A stretch of 64,000 nucleotides of DNA from Bedellia somnulentella (GCA_963576735.1 OY755171.1:1860001-1924000), one strand, 5' to 3'. Shown: positions 1 to 11,741, counted from the stretch's first letter. Notes: generated by a model from the sequence alone, not told the origin. Translations and numbers: made by a program.

Positions 1-46
1 CGCTACCCTAATGGGAAATAATGCCGTGAGTTTATTTCATGTATGT
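1..46 (+). repeat. LINE-A/SINE-S 3' end fragment
   Basis: The window opens inside a retroposon 3' end. The segment CTACCCTAATGGGA followed by GCCGTGAGT matches the shared 3' terminus of LINE-A and SINE-S. The body lies outside the window, so the family cannot be decided. Confidence 0.6.
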
Positions 47-714
47 ACTGACATATGATTATGTATATCTTCCTCACCCTATCACCCTATACTATAATAG
101 AAAAATCATTATCATGTTTCTGTGTATGTAAACTGCTAAATCATGCCAAACATGATTCTTCGAACTAAACCACAAGTCAAATTTAAAAATAGTTTCAAAA
201 ATATCCCATTACTTCAATCTACAAACCCATCTACATAATAATGAATCATAGCAAAGATTCATAACAGTAAAGTAATGAATTTAGAGGGTGCATTAAGGGT
301 TGAAGAAACTTCGGGGTGCATTTTGATTTGTTTGCGATACGGTATTTAATGACTAAGTTTTATCTTGGAATTTTATCTGCTGAAATATTTTGTAAACTTC
401 TGTAGTTTTCAGCAATAGTGACTAAGGATAAAATAGTCAAAAAAAAATTTTAATCATTGCTTGCTCATAAGTAAATATAACTTTAACAAAAAAGGTATCA
501 AACAAAATGAAAAATAACCAAAGTTAACTTATATATATCATATCTGTGTTGAGGTGATGTTTAGTAATAATACAGTTTAAACACACTACGGGCAACCCTT
601 TTGAGAGACAGGTTCATAATATTTGTAATATGTTCTGATGAGCCAATAAATGTTTTTTTTTTTTAATACTGTGCAAATTAAACACAAAAAAAAGTTTTAG
701 GTAAGTTTGACTTA
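47..714. other. AT-rich DNA, nothing recognised
   Basis: Long A and T runs with stop codons in all frames. I see no repeat ends or coding signal. Confidence 0.5.
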
Positions 715-1013
715 TCTGCCTTATTTGAATTAAATCCTGAGGTCTCAGGTTTAATTCCCGGGGGGAACACTCACAAATTCAATTTGTAAGATTTAACCCG
801 GTTGGATAGAAAAATGCAAGTTCAATCACCTGATTATCCGCAAATTGGTGATACAGTGCTTTAAGGTTACATTTAGGTACCGATATCGGCTACTTTTGTA
901 TAGTCGTTAGTCTATCAAGCCGCTTTAGGCCAGCATGGCAAACTATGGTCAAATCACCCTAAATATGGTAGGCTTGAGCCCCTCAGCTACGACATATATG
1001 AGCAGTGATGATG
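715..1013 (+). repeat. SINE-G: tRNA-derived SINE remnant with ATG-type tail
   Basis: A box-B-like GGTTTAATTCCC lies at about 749. It is followed by a body with TCTATCAAGCCGCTTT, GGCCAGC and GCAAACTATGGTCAAA, and by an end reading GAGCAGTGATGATGAAG. This order (tRNA-like head, 'tatcaagcc...ggccagcg...aactatggcc' body, ATG-rich tail) is familiar from lepidopteran tRNA-derived SINEs. The copy is degenerate and its 5' box A is not clear. A GA-rich simple repeat follows at 1011-1040. Confidence 0.55.
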
Positions 1014-1040
1014 AAGAGAGAGAGAAAGAGACAGATAGTG

Positions 1041-2208
1041 AGAGATTATCTTTGTTTGATAAAACACAATATTAATCGTACCTCATACGTTAATCTTATA
1101 CCTTAATATTACTATTCGATACGCATTACTAAGTAAATTTTATCATCCTTGGCTGAATCTCTAAGCAAACATTTATTAATTACAAAATTAATTATCACAA
1201 ATTCAAACCGCTTCGATTAGTTCACATATAAAGACGACAGGTGTGAGAGGGCGCTGTTATCGCTTGACGTTTGCGGAAATTGGCGGCTCCCTTATTTCCG
1301 GTGGATATAACTCAATCTATTTGTGAAATAAAATTTGTAGATTGATTTACTAAAACTATTTGAATTTGAAAAACACATATCTTTTTATACAATTTATATT
1401 TGTATAGTTTAAGAACAGGCACCACGCTGCCAACAAAGTTCATAATAACTTCCATTCTACAGAAAGTTAAAAATACAGCATTCCTTAATCAAATTGATCA
1501 TATTTAGTTTTGCACATTTAAAATATATATATTAATTCATTCATTTTCTCCCTGAAAGTGTTAAAAATAGTGGCATGACACATGTGAAGAATAAGTCTTA
1601 ACAGCGCTCCATTCTTCTATTAATCCATCTCGGTTTGAGTAAATATAATTCCTTTCTTGTATAATAATTGTGCATTTATTTTAAAAATAAAGATATCGGT
1701 GTTAAAACTCGGAAGGTAGCTGAGTCATAAAAGCTTTTCTTAGTCATTTCAAGATTTTAATATTCATGAAAAAATACTGAAGCAGCAAACAATAAGTTTT
1801 TATCTTAAAAATTCTCGTTGAATTTCGTTTTAACTTTCATTAACATTAATCATCAATTTATGAATTTTCTTATCAAGTTTATTTACCACTCAGTCCCTTT
1901 TAACAGGTGATTACACTTTGTTGAAAGTAAAAATATTTTACAATACATTTGTAACTTTAGCGATGGATTAAGTATTTTTTTTAGCAGGGCGTTGGAAGTG
2001 CCTCTTACGTTGTTTGAACACGATAGCTATTTTCATTATAATATAAATAATATTTTCTTTGTCCTCTCCTCTGTCTTATTTTTATTTTATAATGAATATG
2101 ATAATAAAAAGTGCTTGAATAATATTTTTTGTTTTGTTGTGTTTAATTGGTCATCTCAATAAGGAAAGTAATTTTATTATCTTATTTTTTACTAGTTTTA
2201 TGTCATGA
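1041..2208. other. AT-rich DNA, nothing recognised
   Basis: No repeat terminus or credible open frame. A slightly GC-richer patch at about 1235-1310 has no identifiable content. Confidence 0.45.
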
Positions 2209-3167
2209 CTAGTGGATCGTCCCAGCTTCGCACGGGTAGCGTTGTTTTTTTAAATATCTGAGGTTTCTTTCTTCAGTCACTGCTCAAGTATTGTGAAATT
2301 CAGCGCAATGTTTTCAATTTATTAAATTTATAGCACTCCCTAAACAGTGTAGTTTGGTGATTTTGAATGCGCTTTAATGAACGATTCAGTTTTTCCGTTT
2401 AATAGTAAATTTTGGAATAAAACGCTATGAAGTATTTATAACAATCTAAAAAATAAATCATTACGTGTTGTAGGTAGGATGCAACTACTGACGCCATCTA
2501 GTATTTTATAAGTAAATTAGTAACGATTCGGTTTTGGTCACGGGCGCGATGGCTTATTTTATGTATAATTTCGGTGTTTCTCTACCGATTTCTATGATTC
2601 TTTTTTTATTGAATAGGTAATAATGTTACCTTATTTTAATTAGGGATGAGTGAGAGGTTTACAAACGTAAGAGTAAACAAATACAATCAGAATGTTCCGA
2701 ACTGCTAAGCTATCAGGAATTACACGTGTTATTGTGAGTTAACCGTAAAAGATAGACATAAACTGTTGAGGATTTTTTTTAGATAATTTTATGAAGAATA
2801 TTTCCGTGATACATGATTTCTATGTAAGTTTAACCATTAAGGACACGGCACACGCGACGGAAGCTTAAAAAATGGAGTAACTTCTCCGGTTTTCCCAAAA
2901 TTCCCCTTTACTACTCTGCTGGAAAGTATACAAAAACCTGCCTAGGAGTATGGAGAATAATTGTACCAAGTTTCGTTAAAATCCGTCGAGTAGTTTTTGT
3001 TTCCATAAGGAACATACAAACCGACAGACAGACAGACAGACAGACAAAAATTTTACTGATTGCATTTTTGGCATCAGTATCGATCCCTAATCACTCCCTG
3101 ATAGTTATTTTGAAAACATATTTCATGTACAGAATTGACCTCTCTACAGATTTATTATAAGTATAGA
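2209..3167 (-). mobile_element. HelA, short non-autonomous Helitron (copy 1)
   Basis: On the minus strand the element begins TCTATACTTATAATAAAT (5' TC) and ends GCGAAGCTGGGACGATCCA then CTAG. The flanking bases are A on the 5' side and T on the 3' side, as expected for Helitron insertion between A and T without target duplication. No coding capacity is seen. A GTCT microsatellite lies at 3023-3045. The other members at 15475, 53718 and 59658 are near-identical end to end, which fixes these borders. Confidence 0.88.
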
Positions 3168-3359
3168 TTGAGTCACTTACAAAAACTAAAATGCGTAAAT
3201 TATTTTGCAAGACATCCCATGAAATCTCAAAACTCAAACTATCAAACTGAACTTTTACGTTGTATATACCCGAATGGGTGGCTGAGGAATACATGTGATG
3301 ATTACGTGAGATTTTAGTCAGTTAATATTCAGCATACGTTGGCGGCCACGCAAGACTTT

Positions 3360-3537
3360 TAAAACCAAATTGAAAAGTTTGTTACCAAGGCAAAAGTCAG
3401 AACTGAAAAGACTATAAGAGCATGTATGAGAAGAATAATGAATGTGAGAGGAGCAAGAGAGATTTGCAAGGATCGTAAAAAGTGGCGAACGATAGTCTCT
3501 ACCTACCCCAATGGGAACGATGGGCGTGAGTAAGTAA
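3360..3537 (+). pseudogene. LINE-A 3' fragment (5'-truncated)
   Basis: Matches the C-terminal coding end of LINE-A: AGAGCATGTATGAGAAGA, then GAGAGATTTGCAAGGATCGT, then CTACCCCAATGGGA and GGCGTGAGTAAG. It covers only the last few dozen codons of the reverse transcriptase protein, with changes that break the frame. Confidence 0.75.
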
Positions 3538-3783
3538 TAATACTATATTTTAAACTTTAATAAAAATAAAACAATAATGGAAGCCTTATAATACATTATA
3601 TTAAGAAGATATAAGGATAATATCTCTAAAGTGACATCTAATCATGGCTCGATACGATTGTGTCATTAATCAGATGAAATGAAAGTATTTATCACGATAA
3701 GAACTCATGAATGAAAATATCATATTATGTCTGTCTATTATGATTATCATTTATGTTAGCGAGTTATTTTAAACATCTTTTTA

Positions 3784-3972
3784 GCTGTGTGGTATCGGCT
3801 TAGAATAGCACCAACACAAATATTTTTGCGGGTGTTGTAAGAGAAACTGATGATAAAGGGCTTATGAAGTGATAGTTTCGGCGATGTGGCCCCAACCCTC
3901 TTTTATTTTATTATTTACCATACTTCTTCTTCTAAAAGCTGCTGATGAATTTCTACTTCTGAAGCTTACTTA
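3784..3972 (+). repeat. SINE-S remnant, degenerate
   Basis: The SINE-S 5' start is recognisable as GCTGTGTGGTATCGGCTTAG, followed by AGAATAGCAC and a worn GGCGATGTGG. The 3' tail is lost. Confidence 0.6.
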
Positions 3973-4104
3973 AACATCTGGTAACTGATAATAATATACT
4001 AGTACGAAATTAAGAGAATAGTAGATGTTGTTTTTGAGGCTACTCCCGAATGTAAGCTAATAAGATATTGAATTACTACTAATAGTTATTAGTGTGTAAA
4101 AATT

Positions 4105-4210
4105 AAAGTGCACGTGTGAGAAGAAAAATAGATGTGAGGGAAGTTTGTCTAGATCAAATAAAATGATAATCCATAATCTGGACCTATCCAATCAAAACCT
4201 GTGAGTAATA
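4105..4210 (+). pseudogene. LINE-A 3' fragment, degenerate
   Basis: A heavily mutated version of the LINE-A end: GTGTGAGAAGAAAAATAGAT, GTTTGTCTAGATCAAA, then CTGTGAGTAATA. The order of blocks agrees with better-preserved copies at 3360 and 13832. Confidence 0.5.
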
Positions 4211-4476
4211 ACTCCTAAAAATATATTTAGGGAACATATTGTCCAATCATTGTAAGTTTGTCTCCTCCCTTAAAATAACTCTACAGAACAGATTTCTTGA
4301 CCATTGAAAATCAGAAAAACTATCATTACTTTGAACCGAAATGGAAAACCAGTTTTTAATGAAAATATTCTTTTATATCTTTATGTATTCTAACTAACGA
4401 ATTACTCAAGGTAACTTATTTTAAAATGCGTTTAAGTTTATAATAAATATTTTCTAATTCAACTCAAACAAATATT

Positions 4477-4701
4477 TTAAATCTTTATGTTCATGAAAAC
4501 CTCAAGTAGGGATTATTACATATAAATAACGCAAACACTACTTAAACGTGTAAAAGAAATAAAGATAGAAGAATTTCGCGCTGGAAGCCATTGACACGGT
4601 GGCTCAATTGGCAGAGCGTCGGGGCGTATACCCGAGGTCGCGGGTTCGATTCCCGCCTGTGTCGAAATTTTTCTTTCCATTATTTATTCTTTGTTTATTA
4701 G
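4477..4701 (-). repeat. SINE-T copy A, 5'-inverted
   Basis: Flanked by a 13-bp duplication tcaaacaaatatt (4464-4476 and 4702-4714). The left end is the reverse complement of the SINE-T 3' domain (GTTCATGAAAACCTCAAG). It is joined to the head, the tRNA-like module and the AT-rich tail in the opposite orientation, ending at TTTATTAG. The whole therefore reads as a minus-strand insertion whose 5' part is inverted. Confidence 0.75.
4593..4664 (+). repeat. tRNA-like cloverleaf module of SINE-T
   Basis: The 72 nt fold into a tRNA shape by eye: acceptor GACACGG/CTGTGTC, D stem GCTC/GAGC, anticodon stem TCGGG/CCCGA, T stem GCGGG/CCCGC. There is a perfect pol III box B (GGTTCGATTCC) and a box-A-like TGGCTCAATTGG. 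The anticodon loop GCGTATA has C instead of the invariant T before the anticodon position, and the module recurs in every SINE-T copy. I therefore treat it as a SINE promoter and not as a working tRNA gene. Confidence 0.7.
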
Positions 4702-4714
4702 TCAAACAAATATT

Positions 4715-5024
4715 ACATAATATCTAGTCACATCCGGAAAATATTTGGTATATTTTTACCTACAACTCACAGCCCATAGGCGGTATAAAAGCTTCATTTC
4801 TAAATCGGAAATCCATTACAAGTATTAACTGCTGTACATTGACATGGTTGGCCTCCCCTGATTACGTTGCCTGCTTACTGCATACGTGGTTTAGGGTGGA
4901 ATGTGCCTTTTTTCATTCTATTCATTCTGGTTTTGTTTCGTTCTTTGAATGGAGGCTTTGAGGGTTTATGTTTCTAATATTTTTATTAAAGACCAACTAT
5001 AAAAGTCAAAGCTATTGAAGTCCA
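4715..5024. other. Nothing recognised
   Basis: AT-rich spacer between SINE-T and the next LINE-A fragment. No repeat or coding signal. Confidence 0.4.
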
Positions 5025-5192
5025 GACATACATACACAAATTATCGCCATTAGTTCCGATTGGGTTAGATCGATTGCCATTGCTACTTTATACAATACTG
5101 GCAACCGTTTTAAGCTTCATTAACTTTCGTCTATCTTTTCATACATGCTATTTTTCTTCAGAATACAGACGCTTGCCTTTTAAGTACATTTA
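5025..5192 (-). pseudogene. LINE-A 3' fragment
   Basis: Reads as the reverse complement of the LINE-A end: a CATACATACA tail, CGCCATTAGTTCC, GATCGATTGCC, then CTTTTCATACATGC and TTCTTCAGAATACAGACGC. It is 5'-truncated and carries small changes. Confidence 0.65.
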
Positions 5193-6386
5193 CTTTCACA
5201 TTACTCTGCAGACATTACAATTACAATTGGCTCTTTGAATCAAATGTTTCACTATATAAGAAATAGTTTACTTGCAGATTGTTTAAGTTAATTATTATTA
5301 AGTACATACATTACTACATTACTCGGCTATAAATTGCTTAAGGAGTAAGGCCACGTAGTTAGGAAAAAATCACTCTATAATCATTGATAAGCACAATAAA
5401 CTTTTTTGCCTCTTACCAAAATAAATAATTAAAGCAAAGTGTATTGTATATAATCTTATTATGTTACAGTGTTTTTCACAAGAATGAAAAAATCCAGAGT
5501 ACCTAAGTGAGTAGTGTATCATATTCACAAACAAAAACAGGCAAAAAATCTTAAATAACACTTTGTACGATCTTAGTTTACCTCTTACGTTTAGTTTACA
5601 TTCTTCTCTTCTTTAAAACATATTTAATATAGTATATTCATGATAATCATTATATCAGTGACAATAATTATCCACTGGCTATAGTTATGTCTGTCATGTT
5701 GTTTTATTATATGCCTTACCATATTCCTATTTCTTGACGTTTTTATGTACCATCTCATATTTTTTTTACATATTTTGTTCACGATCATGGTTTTGAAATA
5801 AATCTCTTAATTTTACATCATTTATGTAGGGTCTTAATGTCGACTACATAAATATTAAATTAAACCTTAATAAAATTAAAAATACCCGAAAATAATACCT
5901 AAAACCACATTTTTAGCAATATTTAAAAATACACACTCCATTGTAATAATTATCTTAAAATAAAGCCCGATATCCTGTCTAGACTCATTTACAGGACAAA
6001 TTACTTCAATAGCACTCTCCCCATACTTGGGAAGACACAAAGAAGTCACAAACAGATATTCCTCTTCGCTGCATCGGTCAATAGAATCCTCAAAGATAAA
6101 CGCTAAGCAAAAAGATACGAGAAATTGTCAAAGGCAGAGCCGTATTCGAGCTCACTTTTATTTTTCAAATAACATACTCGTATTAAGTTAGACTAGCTTT
6201 TTGTTCGCGACTATGTCCGCTTGGAGTATTTTTATTTGCATCCGGTTTAAATCCAAAATTGAAAATTGCTCGCGTGCGAATCAATTCAATCTCGTAACTG
6301 ACACATTTGCGCGCGCTTTTACTCCAGCAAAGTCTTTGGGCCAATTTCGACAATTTATAAATCGCTAACAATTTAACTAATCCATA
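5193..6386. other. AT-rich DNA, nothing recognised
   Basis: No element ends, no convincing open frame, no structured repeat seen. Confidence 0.4.
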
Positions 6387-6644
6387 TTTTAAATCTTTTT
6401 GTTCATGAAAACCTCGTGTGGGGATTATTACTAATAAATAAAGAATAAATAAAGGAAAGAAAAATTTCGACACAGGCGGGATTCGAACCCGCGACCTCGG
6501 GTATACGCCCCGACGCTCTGCCAATTGAGCTACCGTGTCAATGGCTGCCACCGCGAAATTCTTCTATACTTAGTTTTTTTTTACACGTTTAAGTAGTGTT
6601 TGCGTTTCCTACCTCCGAATTTTTACTAATTCGGAAGGCCAATT
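6387..6644 (-). repeat. SINE-T copy B, canonical arrangement
   Basis: This copy shows the family's normal order on the minus strand. First is a 5' hairpin built from CTTCCGAATTAG and AATTCGGAGG, then a head with AACGCAAACACTACTTAAAC. The tRNA-like module follows (6469-6539, perfect box B), then the AT-rich part TTTCTTTCCTTTATTTATTC and the 3' domain ending ATGAACAAAAAGATTT. No clear target duplication was found. The copy serves as the reference against which the inverted copies were recognised. Confidence 0.75.
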
Positions 6645-6697
6645 GTCTGTCTTTTCAGATAGAATGCAAATGTTGAAAACGCCTAACTATCACATAA

Positions 6698-6822
6698 TTT
6701 AAATATTTTTGTTCATGAAAACCTCATGTGGGGATTATTAAAATAAAGAATAAATAAAGGGCGCGGGTTCGATTCCCGCCTGTGTCGAAATTTTTCTTTC
6801 CTCTATTTATTCTTTATTTATT
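6698..6822 (-). repeat. SINE-T copy C, short 5'-inverted form
   Basis: The inverted 3' domain (TTTTTGTTCATGAAAACC) runs directly into the 3' half of the tRNA-like module (GCGCGGGTTCGATTCCC) and the AT-rich tail in the other orientation. This gives a foldback of about 125 bp. No clear target duplication. Confidence 0.65.
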
Positions 6823-7315
6823 TACTAACCCAGTTATGAAAAATGTATGTTTTCGGCAAAACTTCAGATGGAGACCTTCAATTTGATACCTGAACCAATT
6901 TTCTAGCTCTTACCATCGCGACACAAGCTGGTTCACAAAATCCACCCTCTCTTGTCTAATATATAAGGATTAAAAGTAAAAAAACCATGGGGTAACCAGC
7001 ATAGCTCAATTATACTTATTTCTATTAATTATATGACAGTGTAGGATTATTTGTTCCAAATCGTGATATACATCACTCACAGTCTCCATTCAATGGGTGG
7101 GTAGTCTAGACTAAATATCACGTGATATTCATGAGTATAGAATACAACACTTATTTCTTACCTGCCGGTTTGTACGGCGTAAATCTAAGTTAATAGTCAA
7201 TGGACGCCAACCATCACCCCAGGATTTTACCATTTCCAATTCTTAAGTCTTGTTGCATATCACATACTTGAAAAGATGTATGATGATTTGGAATCTAACA
7301 AAAAGTATATACATA
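6823..7315. other. Nothing recognised
   Basis: AT-rich spacer without repeat ends or coding signal. Confidence 0.4.
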
Positions 7316-7575
7316 AGTGTTTTTATTCTTCATACTTCGGATGCTTGCCTTTTTGAGACCACTTTCAATTTGGTCCAAGTGTGTCTTTCGTGGCCGTTCT
7401 CTACTAACATTACCTTCCACATTAGCTCTATAAAATAAAAGAGCATGTATGAAAAGATTGATGGATGTAGACGAAACAAGAGAGGTTTGCCAGGATCGTG
7501 CAAGTGGCGATTGATAGTCTCTGTCTACCCAAATGGGAATTAACGGCGTGAGTATATGTATGTATGTATAAGTTT
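7316..7575 (+). pseudogene. LINE-A fragment with inverted 5' part
   Basis: 7316-7433 is LINE-A sequence on the minus strand, and 7434-7575 is the LINE-A 3' end on the plus strand, finishing GGCGTGAGTATATGTATG. In an intact LINE-A the two blocks are adjacent: the inverted block ends GTATGAAGAATAAAA and the plus block starts AATAAAAGAGCATG. That junction is the expected product of twin priming. No protein can be made across it. Confidence 0.75.
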
Positions 7576-7737
7576 TTATTTACTACGAGTGAAGCTTTGT
7601 GCGGCTGGTGTTATCATTGATATATCTAAGGTTAATTAAATAACTGTTCACTCTTTATGAAAATTAACATGATGTCTTATAGCTTATAAGTTTCTTAAAT
7701 GAATGTTCGTTGATTAGTTGTATAGCGTAAAGTTTCT

Positions 7738-7975
7738 GATTGTTGTTATCGTCCTACGGCACCACACTGGCGCACAAGGCCTGCACAAGCTCCCGCCACG
7801 CCTTCCTGTCTGCGACTTCCCTGGCCGCACTCCAGCTCAGTCCCGCCGCTCGCAGCTCGCTCTTCACGCTCCGGCGTCAAGTGTGTACGGGACGGCCGCG
7901 GGCTCGCTTGCCGTCCGGTAGTTTCCACTCAAAAGCGATGCTTGCGTTTGTGGTCCCTCTTCGAAATGAGAGTTA
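7738..7975 (-). pseudogene. LINE C-terminal coding fragment of another family
   Basis: A GC-rich island in AT-rich DNA. The minus strand reads WKLPDGKRARGRPVHT, a stop in place of the expected tryptophan, then RRSVKSELRAAGLSW and AWRELVQALCASVVP before a stop. The pattern GRP-x-x-T-W-R-R near the C-terminus is typical of reverse transcriptase proteins of some LINEs. Base composition differs sharply from LINE-A and LINE-B, so it is a third LINE family. Only the last ~75 codons remain. Confidence 0.6.
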
Positions 7976-8492
7976 GTTTCTGATTGTGAAGAAATTATCA
8001 TGATCGGTTTAGAATTTCAGACGATAAGCCCTTACAGGGGGCAGTGGTATAAACTATATAATATGTCCGTAAAAAATACTAAGCGAGCTCGAATAGAACC
8101 ATCGGATCGTAGGGTGAGCCCCGTCCAGGCCGATAGATTTATTGTTTAAGATTTTCACATGGACAGTTTACTCCCGCCATATTTTCCTCAATAGCCTTAT
8201 ATATACGTTAACTATAAAAACATTTTCTAGAAGACAGTTTTATTAAGTTTGACATATGTATGTTTATGTTTACCGTATATTCGTGTCGGAGTGTAGTTTA
8301 ATGGCAATAGTGTGGTATAGTGTAAGTATAGGCGTATACAAAGTATGACGTTAAGTGTTCCAGTAGGTAATGTGGGTTACTATGTAGGTCTTAGGTAGTA
8401 TGTATTATCATTTGGTTGGGACTTGTACTAAGTTGATAATTGGAAATGGTATATCCATTTTATATGGATTTACTTCAAATATTATGAGTAAA
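7976..8492. other. Nothing recognised
   Basis: Spacer between the LINE fragment and SINE-P. No repeat ends or open frame of note. Confidence 0.4.
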
Positions 8493-8500
8493 CTCGAGAT

Positions 8501-8866
8501 AACATAACATAACATAAACGTTCACGCCGAATATCCCCGAAGGGGTTGGCAGAGGTACTAATACTTCTGAACATCACGTGACTTTGTCACCTGGTGTTCA
8601 GAGTACCCACGTTTTGCATGGACAGTGTACTCACGTGATAGGGGGCAGGCCTATCGCCGTTTTGTACGAATACACTGTCACATGACTAAGTACAACTCAG
8701 CCATGTGGGTTTCCTCACGATGTTTTCCCTCACCGTTAACAACCATGATAAATTAAGCACACATATGTCTTAAGAAAAGACAAATTGGTGTAGGCCCGAC
8801 CCAGGATTTGAACACTAGCCGTTTGCACGATAACCGAGTGTTCTACCCACTGGGCTATCACGGTTG
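8501..8866 (-). repeat. SINE-P, complete tRNA-derived SINE
   Basis: Bounded by the 8-bp duplication ctcgagat (8493-8500 and 8867-8874). On the minus strand the head is tRNA-like with box A TAGCCCAGTGG and box B GTTCAAATCC. Then comes a core containing the reverse complement of TTTCCTCACGATGTTTTCC, a motif shared by lepidopteran SINEs. The 3' end is GGCGTGAACG followed by a (TTATG)n tail. An imperfect hairpin built around TCTGAACA/TGTTCAGA sits at about 8558-8594. Full length is 366 bp. Pol III transcription and LINE-driven insertion are inferred from the family. Confidence 0.85.
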
Positions 8867-8874
8867 CTCGAGAT

Positions 8875-9743
8875 CTATTTAAGAATCTTACTTATGTAGA
8901 TTGCAGCTTTCACACTCTAAGGTAAGTCTTAGGCTCAGAATAACAAATGAATTTTGAAGAAAATAGCTTATTATATACAACGTAACATTGATGGAACACA
9001 TTTTCAAATTATACTTTACAACCTTGGATTGATAGTAAGAGACGTCAAATATGAAGCGGCAACCTTGCATACGCACACAAAAGGTCCACATTTAAATTGC
9101 TGTCATTTCACTGTTTCTCTGTACTATGCTAGTATTCTTAGTTAGTCTGAGGTATATACATATCAAAATAAACCTTCGATGGCATTTATATATGTAAAAT
9201 ACAAGAGCTCTGCCTTGAGTCAATACGATGTAATCCAAATCCCCGCCAAGTTCCAAAACTGAATTCGAATTTGAAAATGAATGAATATTAAATGTATTCA
9301 AATTTGGAATCCTGCCGTGGACTGGCCAGTGATAAAGCTGGCTGTTTCTCGAGTATATCAATAAGGACTTACGTGAGAGTTTCGGCTGTTTTAGATTCAA
9401 ATTTTATTCTGTGTTTCAAACGGACATTTTGTCTCTTATTTGCCATGGGCCGTCTAGTTTAGGGTATACAGTAACAAATACTTTTTTATTTTTAATGCCT
9501 GTTTTATGTTTCTATGATTTTTAAACCACCGGATTGTCTTTTTTTACTAATCTGACGGATTCCCCTCAGCATACCCCGCCATACGAAGGATTCATACTCG
9601 ATAGATGTTCATCAAAGGATACAAGGCTTCTCCCTATATCATAATCTGATATGCTCGAGTCACTTCGAAAATCCCCGCTTCGCCTCCCCTACTAAGAGGT
9701 TGCATACAAAAACATACGTAAAGTAATTTGTTCATACCTTCGT
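8875..9743. other. Nothing recognised
   Basis: Several chance open frames of about 60-100 codons overlap here on both strands. None shows domain-like sequence. Confidence 0.4.
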
Positions 9744-9865
9744 AATACTCACTTCGTTAGTTCCCACGGAGACTTTCGACTGTCCTGCGTACGATCCTGG
9801 CAAATCTCTGTAGCTTCATTTACATTTATCAATATTTTCATACATGCCCTTTTTATTCTTCCGAC
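9744..9865 (-). pseudogene. LINE-A 3' fragment
   Basis: Reverse complement of the LINE-A end: ATACTCACTTCGTTAGTTCC, then CGTACGATCCTGGCAAATC and TTTTCATACATGCCC. 5'-truncated. Confidence 0.7.
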
Positions 9866-10130
9866 TTTGTTCAGCGTGGCACAAACGGGTTTTACCATAA
9901 TAGTCCAACAAATGAAATTTCAACTGATGATGTATATCTATTGCTGTTATATGAAAAAAAAACTGAACCAAATGAATACATTCATAAGATCTTTCATGTT
10001 CATGTTCAAGAGCTATCGATAGATCGCTTATTAAAAATAAAGGGGTCGTCAATACAACACATTTTCGCCGTTTTATTGATAATGGTGTGGAACCCTTCGA
10101 CGACTCAAACTTAACCTGTTTTAAAGGTTG

Positions 10131-10282
10131 ACAAACATACATAAATATATACATACGTACATAGGGGTAGCCAGAGCTTTAGAGCTAGAAAGTTTTCAGC
10201 CACATTTGGAAGCTGATAGAGGACAAAATGGTAGAAATAAAGTATCGTTGGTGATGGGTCTTAAACCGCATCGCCCAAAGAC
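10131..10282 (-). repeat. SINE-S, 5'-truncated
   Basis: A CATACATA-type tail is followed by GGGGTAGCCAGAGCTTTAGA, the CAGCCACATTTGGAAG block, GATGGTAGAAATAAAGTATC and GATGGGTCTTAAACCGCATC. The 5' third is missing. Confidence 0.7.
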
Positions 10283-11741
10283 CACCACCAATATTATAGG
10301 AAGGTATTTCTTACCCGCGTTAAGTCTTCCAAGGAGTTTTCAAGTGTTTTAAGATATATTCGTGTTTTGTAGCTGAATATCACAATCGCAGTCAATTTTA
10401 CCTGAAATCACAAAGATTAGACAGATTACTTTAGTAGGTAGGTATTTAAAAAAGTTTTGCTGGAGCTATTTTATAGGTAACGAAAAAAATAAACTATATA
10501 TGGGTTTAAATAGAGTAAGGAAAATATCCCTTTTCTGCATTGTTATACAACATGTAAATTAAGATATGTGAAAGCGATAAAGATTTTTGATTTAAAAAAA
10601 CGAACTTCATTTAAAAAACAAAACGGATGATTCATTCTGGCTTCGCTTGCGATTTTCCCGTGTAAAATTGAACCGTTTTCGATACCGTTATGGTAGAGTG
10701 AACAAACTTATTAGCTGATAGGCGAAGTTTAGAGATTTCGAAGATAGGGTAACTGGCTGAGTTTGATTTGAATATTGGAAAAATTTACATCTCGGCAAGG
10801 GAGCGCATGTTTTAACTTTAATTTTATTACAAACTCATCGGTCGTTTGTATCCACATGAGGTATTCTTTCGTATTTCATTATTATTACGTTAGCTATATA
10901 AATAAAGTGTAATCACTTTAAATTTACCAATTTATATCTTCTTACATTTTACATGTCTCCTTTTAAAATATATTTTTGTATTAGGTTAATGGAACACGAT
11001 AATATTGTTAAATATTATCTGAGAATATTACTCACCAAACAGGTAAAACCCTTATGAGATATGATAATTATTTATTTATAGTGTTCGGTAGTTCTAATGT
11101 GCTATTCGTTTTTTTTATTAAAAGGTGATGGTTATAAAATTTATATTATATATAAATTATATAATTTAATTATAGGTTTTAAAAGTTATAAAATTTATTT
11201 ATATATTTTAAAAAGAAACTCAAAGGGAGTTAATTATTAGGTGTGATCTCTAAATTTACCTAAAAAATAGGCTATTTCAAAGGTCTACCAACCCTATATA
11301 GAAATTAAAGCCTTTAGCAGAAGTGTTTCGTATTTTTCTATAAAAAAATCAATTTCCTAGCTTTGCAATCTACCAGCATTCGCCACACTAAGTTAATAAA
11401 TACTACAAAGTCAAGTACAAAAACGCTGGCAATTCCGAAACGCGAGAAACTCGTAAAAGAGAGATTTGCAATCAAAATGGCGATGCAAAAAAAATGAGTC
11501 ACCAGGGCAGGAATCAATCGTGGAACGCAATCAGCGCTGCGAAATAGCCCAGTTAAAAGGAAAAAGGGAAAAAAAGACCAATGATACTCTCCACTAACTG
11601 TTGTTAAGGAGTTTTAGCTGAAGGAAGGTTACGAATTAATTTTAAGAAGACTTCTTTAATGAGGATCTGAAATAAAAAATAAATAAATAAAGTAAAATAA
11701 GTAGATAAGAAAAATTTTATCTATGTTTATAATTTACATAT
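10283..11741. other. AT-rich DNA with a TA-rich palindromic patch
   Basis: No repeat ends or coding signal. About 11135-11205 is nearly pure A and T and can fold back on itself (TATATATAAATTATATAATT). Confidence 0.4.

Noticed and set aside
4593..4664. A tRNA gene by cloverleaf shape
   Set aside because: The module recurs in all SINE-T copies with the same flanks, lacks T before the anticodon position, and other copies have an 8-base anticodon loop. It is a SINE promoter module.
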